Source of the DNA: Bacteroidota bacterium
Lineage (GTDB): Bacteria > Bacteroidota > Bacteroidia > Chitinophagales > Chitinophagaceae
Length of the DNA: 64,000 nucleotides
NCBI GenBank assembly: GCA_018266615.1
Contig: JAFEAB010000096.1
Span: 124,001 to 188,000, forward strand
Direction: 5' to 3'
In this document: positions 61,789 to 64,000 of the stretch, one piece after another
How the letters are laid out: each line of letters begins with the position of its first letter
How positions within the stretch are numbered: the stretch's first letter is position 1
The notes under the pieces: generated by a model
What the model saw: only the letters and a program-made list of their open reading frames with translations
What the model was told of the DNA's origin: nothing
The model's database searches: none
Made by a program: the position numbers and the translations under genes

Positions 61789-62745
61789 ATGCGTTTTCCT
61801 GCTCCTGTTTCCGTTGAATGGATTGCTTCATTGATTCATGCCGAACTTCATGGTAATAAAAAGGGCCTGGCAACTGGCATCAATGAAATACATAAAGTAG
61901 AACCGGGAGATTTGGTTTTTGTAGATCATCCTAAGTATTATGACAAGTGCATCCACAGTTCTGCCAGCTTTATCATCATCAATAAACCGGCCGATATACC
62001 CGAAGGGAAAGCGTTATTGATAGTTGAAAACCCCTTCGAAGCATATTGTAAAATTGTAAATCACTTCCGGCCTTTCGAAAAACCATCAGGAATGATCAGC
62101 CCCTCTGCAGAAATTGGTGAGGGTACCATCATCTTTCCCTCTGCCTTTATTGGCAACCAGGTGCAGATAGGAAAAAACTGCATCATCCATCCGCAGGTAA
62201 CTATTTTAGATCATTGTATCCTTGGGGATAATGTTATCATTCAGGCATCCACCGTGATAGGAGGAGATGCTTTCTATTATAACAGTAAAAAGGACCGGGA
62301 AGTATGGTATAGGAAAATGCCCAGTTGCGGAAGAGTTATCATCGAAGACTTTGTAGAAATTGGTGCAAGCTGTACTATCGACCGGGGCGTAAGCCACGAT
62401 ACACTAATTGGCAGGGGAACCAAAATAGACAATATGGTACATATTGGGCACGACAGTATAATTGGAAAGAATTGTCTGATTGCGGCACAGGTAGGTATAG
62501 CGGGTGTAGTAAATATAGAAGACGGCGTTACGCTTTGGGGGCAGGTAGGCGTAAGTAAAACGCTAACCATTGGGGAAAATGCAACGGTATTTGCACAAAG
62601 CGGAATTCCAAAATCGATTGAAGGCAACCAACAATATTTTGGCTCTCCCGCCGAACCGGCCAAAGTGAAAATGAAAGAACTTGTCTTTATGAAGCGCCTC
62701 CCCGAAATGTGGGAGAAGCTAAACAAGCTGTCCTCAAAAGGTTAA
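61789..62745 (+). CDS. lpxD: LpxD-like UDP-3-O-acylglucosamine N-acyltransferase
   Basis: A 318-residue left-handed beta-helix acyltransferase. The N-terminal uridine-binding domain (residues about 1-100; [15 protein letters not shown]) precedes many hexapeptide repeats from [19 protein letters not shown] to [34 protein letters not shown] holds the catalytic His, and GGDAFYYN is the lpxD-like GxxGFG region with changes. It makes the tri-acyl step of lipid A. It may be a second paralogue beside a main lpxD elsewhere. It overlaps the convergent downstream gene by 12 bases. Confidence 0.85.
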   Translation: MRFPAPVSVEWIASLIHAELHGNKKGLATGINEIHKVEPGDLVFVDHPKYYDKCIHSSASFIIINKPADIPEGKALLIVENPFEAYCKIVNHFRPFEKPSGMISPSAEIGEGTIIFPSAFIGNQVQIGKNCIIHPQVTILDHCILGDNVIIQASTVIGGDAFYYNSKKDREVWYRKMPSCGRVIIEDFVEIGASCTIDRGVSHDTLIGRGTKIDNMVHIGHDSIIGKNCLIAAQVGIAGVVNIEDGVTLWGQVGVSKTLTIGENATVFAQSGIPKSIEGNQQYFGSPAEPAKVKMKELVFMKRLPEMWEKLNKLSSKG

Positions 62746-63840
62746 AGAGATATAATTATACGGTAATTGATCGGCTACCTTCGACCATCCCCAGTAGGCA
62801 CTCATGGTAATATCATCCTGATCGAAATAAAAACCATTTTGTTCTATAAATAAGGTTTCTCCAGGAGCAATATTCACCAGCGAATATTCAAAATCTCTAT
62901 TCTCCTCCGGATTTTCCCGTAAATACGTTTCCTCCGGTTTTTCGTTTAAATACAGCACTACCAGGTTATGTTGGCTGGGATTAATGCTCACCACCTGGGT
63001 ACTATCATCCTTAAAATAATTTAATGCCTGGTAAAGATTTTTTAAAGGCAACGCGGTATCCTTTCCCAAATAATTAAGTACATATTGAACTTGAAAACCT
63101 TCTTCCTCTACCCGTTTTTGATAAAGACTGCGCATAAAATGAAGAATAGATCCGCGGTATGCTTTTTCTCTTTTGCTTACCCATACCTGTCGTTGATCGT
63201 CATTTACCGGAATAAGTTCCTCAAATAAAGGATTGCCCGTATAATAAGCCACCTGTGTATTGTATGCATACGTAAAGGAATCCAGGGCATAATGTACCGT
63301 ATATCCCAAGGCACGATTCTCAACCAGTATCGGTTCTTCAGAAGTTACCTTCAGGCGGTTGCGCTTTCGGGAAAAAAAGAAATGCAATTTTTCCGGATTT
63401 TTTATACTGCAATCTTTGCTGTTTTCCGATTTGCCAATAAAATTTTCAACAAAGAAATTTCCATACTTCTCCCAACCGTTCTTCACTTCGGTTGTGGCAA
63501 TAACCGCAACGGCCTCCATTTCCTTTTCCTTTGGCTTCAAGGAGAAACTAAGGTTTTGGTTTTGAGTATCCGATGAAGTAATGCGCCTCCTCTCCGTTCC
63601 AAAACCCGTAAAACTTACAATTAAATCATATCCGCCGGGTGGGAGGTACAGGTTGAATTTTCCATCGGCTCCGGTGGTAGTCCCGATGGTGGTGTTTTCA
63701 GCAAAAACAGAAGCTCCCTGCATCGGCTGGTTATTATCGAGGTTCATTACCTGCCCCGATACAACAAAGTAATTTCCCTGCGAAAGCGCATTATTAGATG
63801 CAAAAAGGGAAGAAATGAAAAGTATAAGGAATATTCTCAT
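62734..63840 (-). CDS. Exported CarboxypepD_reg-like domain protein
   Basis: A 368-residue protein with a signal peptide ([20 protein letters not shown]). It opens with a beta-sandwich CarboxypepD_reg-like domain (residues about 22-100; [39 protein letters not shown]), common at the N-terminus of TonB-dependent receptors but here followed by about 260 residues without a plug or barrel. That part resembles proteins of the same build in Bacteroidota; its function is unknown. Its stop overlaps lpxD. The epimerase-like gene ends 35 bases upstream. Confidence 0.78.
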   Translation of the reverse strand: MRIFLILFISSLFASNNALSQGNYFVVSGQVMNLDNNQPMQGASVFAENTTIGTTTGADGKFNLYLPPGGYDLIVSFTGFGTERRRITSSDTQNQNLSFSLKPKEKEMEAVAVIATTEVKNGWEKYGNFFVENFIGKSENSKDCSIKNPEKLHFFFSRKRNRLKVTSEEPILVENRALGYTVHYALDSFTYAYNTQVAYYTGNPLFEELIPVNDDQRQVWVSKREKAYRGSILHFMRSLYQKRVEEEGFQVQYVLNYLGKDTALPLKNLYQALNYFKDDSTQVVSINPSQHNLVVLYLNEKPEETYLRENPEENRDFEYSLVNIAPGETLFIEQNGFYFDQDDITMSAYWGWSKVADQLPYNYISLTF

Positions 63841-63875
63841 CTTTTTGTAATTGATTTAACCCAGGCGAATGTAAA

Positions 63876-64000
63876 TTATGGTTTGTTAAGTTTTTGTTGC
63901 ATAGAAGCGGCTACTCTTTTTATGGTTTCGTCAATGGAGGTAAACGAAAATTCAGGAAAAGCATTTAAGATCTTTTGGTTGCAGTATTTACTTTCTCTTA
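63876..64000 (-). CDS. C-terminal end of an NAD-dependent epimerase/dehydratase-like protein (5' end beyond window)
   Basis: Read from the right edge, the frame gives ESKYCNQKILNAFPEFSFTS then IDETIKRVAASMQQ and ends at a TAA (63876-63878). The pattern SN.KI..AFPEF.F..ID.TI is typical of the last helix of extended SDR reductases such as dihydroflavonol reductase-like proteins. Only 40 residues are visible, so the call is provisional. Confidence 0.6.
   Translation of the reverse strand, partial: RESKYCNQKILNAFPEFSFTSIDETIKRVAASMQQKLNKP

Noticed and set aside
1-64000. Mobile element or genomic island
   Set aside because: No transposase, integrase, phage gene, tRNA or flanking direct repeat was seen, and the gene content is housekeeping throughout.

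Overview
The window reads as ordinary chromosome of a Bacteroidota bacterium, most likely Chitinophagales (the order is inference; the phylum is well supported). Support comes from gliding-associated genes (gldC, a gldE-like gene, gldH), phylum-typical families (DUF6089, DUF4290, a BatD-like protein, PxGYF anti-sigma-like protein), weak Shine-Dalgarno signals, and repeated upstream copies of the Bacteroidota -7 element TAnnTTTG. I see no prophage, transposase, integrase, CRISPR array, tRNA or rRNA.

Layout. 1-3611 (minus): the 5' part of an MsbA-like ABC exporter, preceded in the same operon by a 739-residue exported protein whose C-terminus has a His/Cys pair resembling clan CD (caspase/CHAT-like) peptidases. 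3745-8736 (plus): a phosphate-type module with a PhoB-like regulator, a small exported protein with an apparent frameshift in a poly-T tract, a 29-bp tandem repeat array, a PhoR-like kinase, a PhoU-like DUF47 protein and a PiT phosphate permease. 8814-10846: galE and the C-terminal half of a split transketolase. 10933-12801: ECF sigma factor, PxGYF-repeat membrane protein and a small CpxP/Spy-like periplasmic protein, closed by a strong terminator. About 13145-13201: a candidate small RNA.

13219-20019 (minus): the rod-shape cluster mreB-mreC-mreD-mrdA-rodA followed by a metallo-beta-lactamase-fold hydrolase. 20171-29186: purD, two peptide transporters (POT and OPT), a HAD phosphatase, an SDR oxidoreductase and a lone BatD-like protein. 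29191-37304 (minus): two-component pair, NAD kinase, an Omp85-like barrel, CBS-ACT protein, alpha/beta hydrolase, cvpA, yqeY, gldC and a glycosyltransferase-like gene. 37310-42956 (minus): gldE-like, gmk, murA (Asp at the fosfomycin-target Cys position), DUF4290, VanZ-like, gcvH and a cyclophilin.

43139-53194: serS, psd-cdsA-CPBP protease, dusB, coupled aldehyde dehydrogenase and glutathione peroxidase genes, tadA, superoxide dismutase, then yidD-rnpA-rpmH; rpmH is very short (55 codons). 53354-61429 (minus): an envelope-biogenesis run of murI, two OmpH/Skp chaperones, bamA, uppS, DUF6089, gldH and yicC. 61504-64000: a second candidate small RNA, an lpxD-like acyltransferase, a CarboxypepD_reg-like protein and the 3' end of an epimerase-like gene.

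The common theme is cell-envelope construction (peptidoglycan precursors, rod complex, outer-membrane assembly, lipid and undecaprenyl synthesis) with housekeeping enzymes between. The least explained items are the two candidate small RNAs, the caspase-like exported protein, the poly-T frameshift and the 29-bp array.
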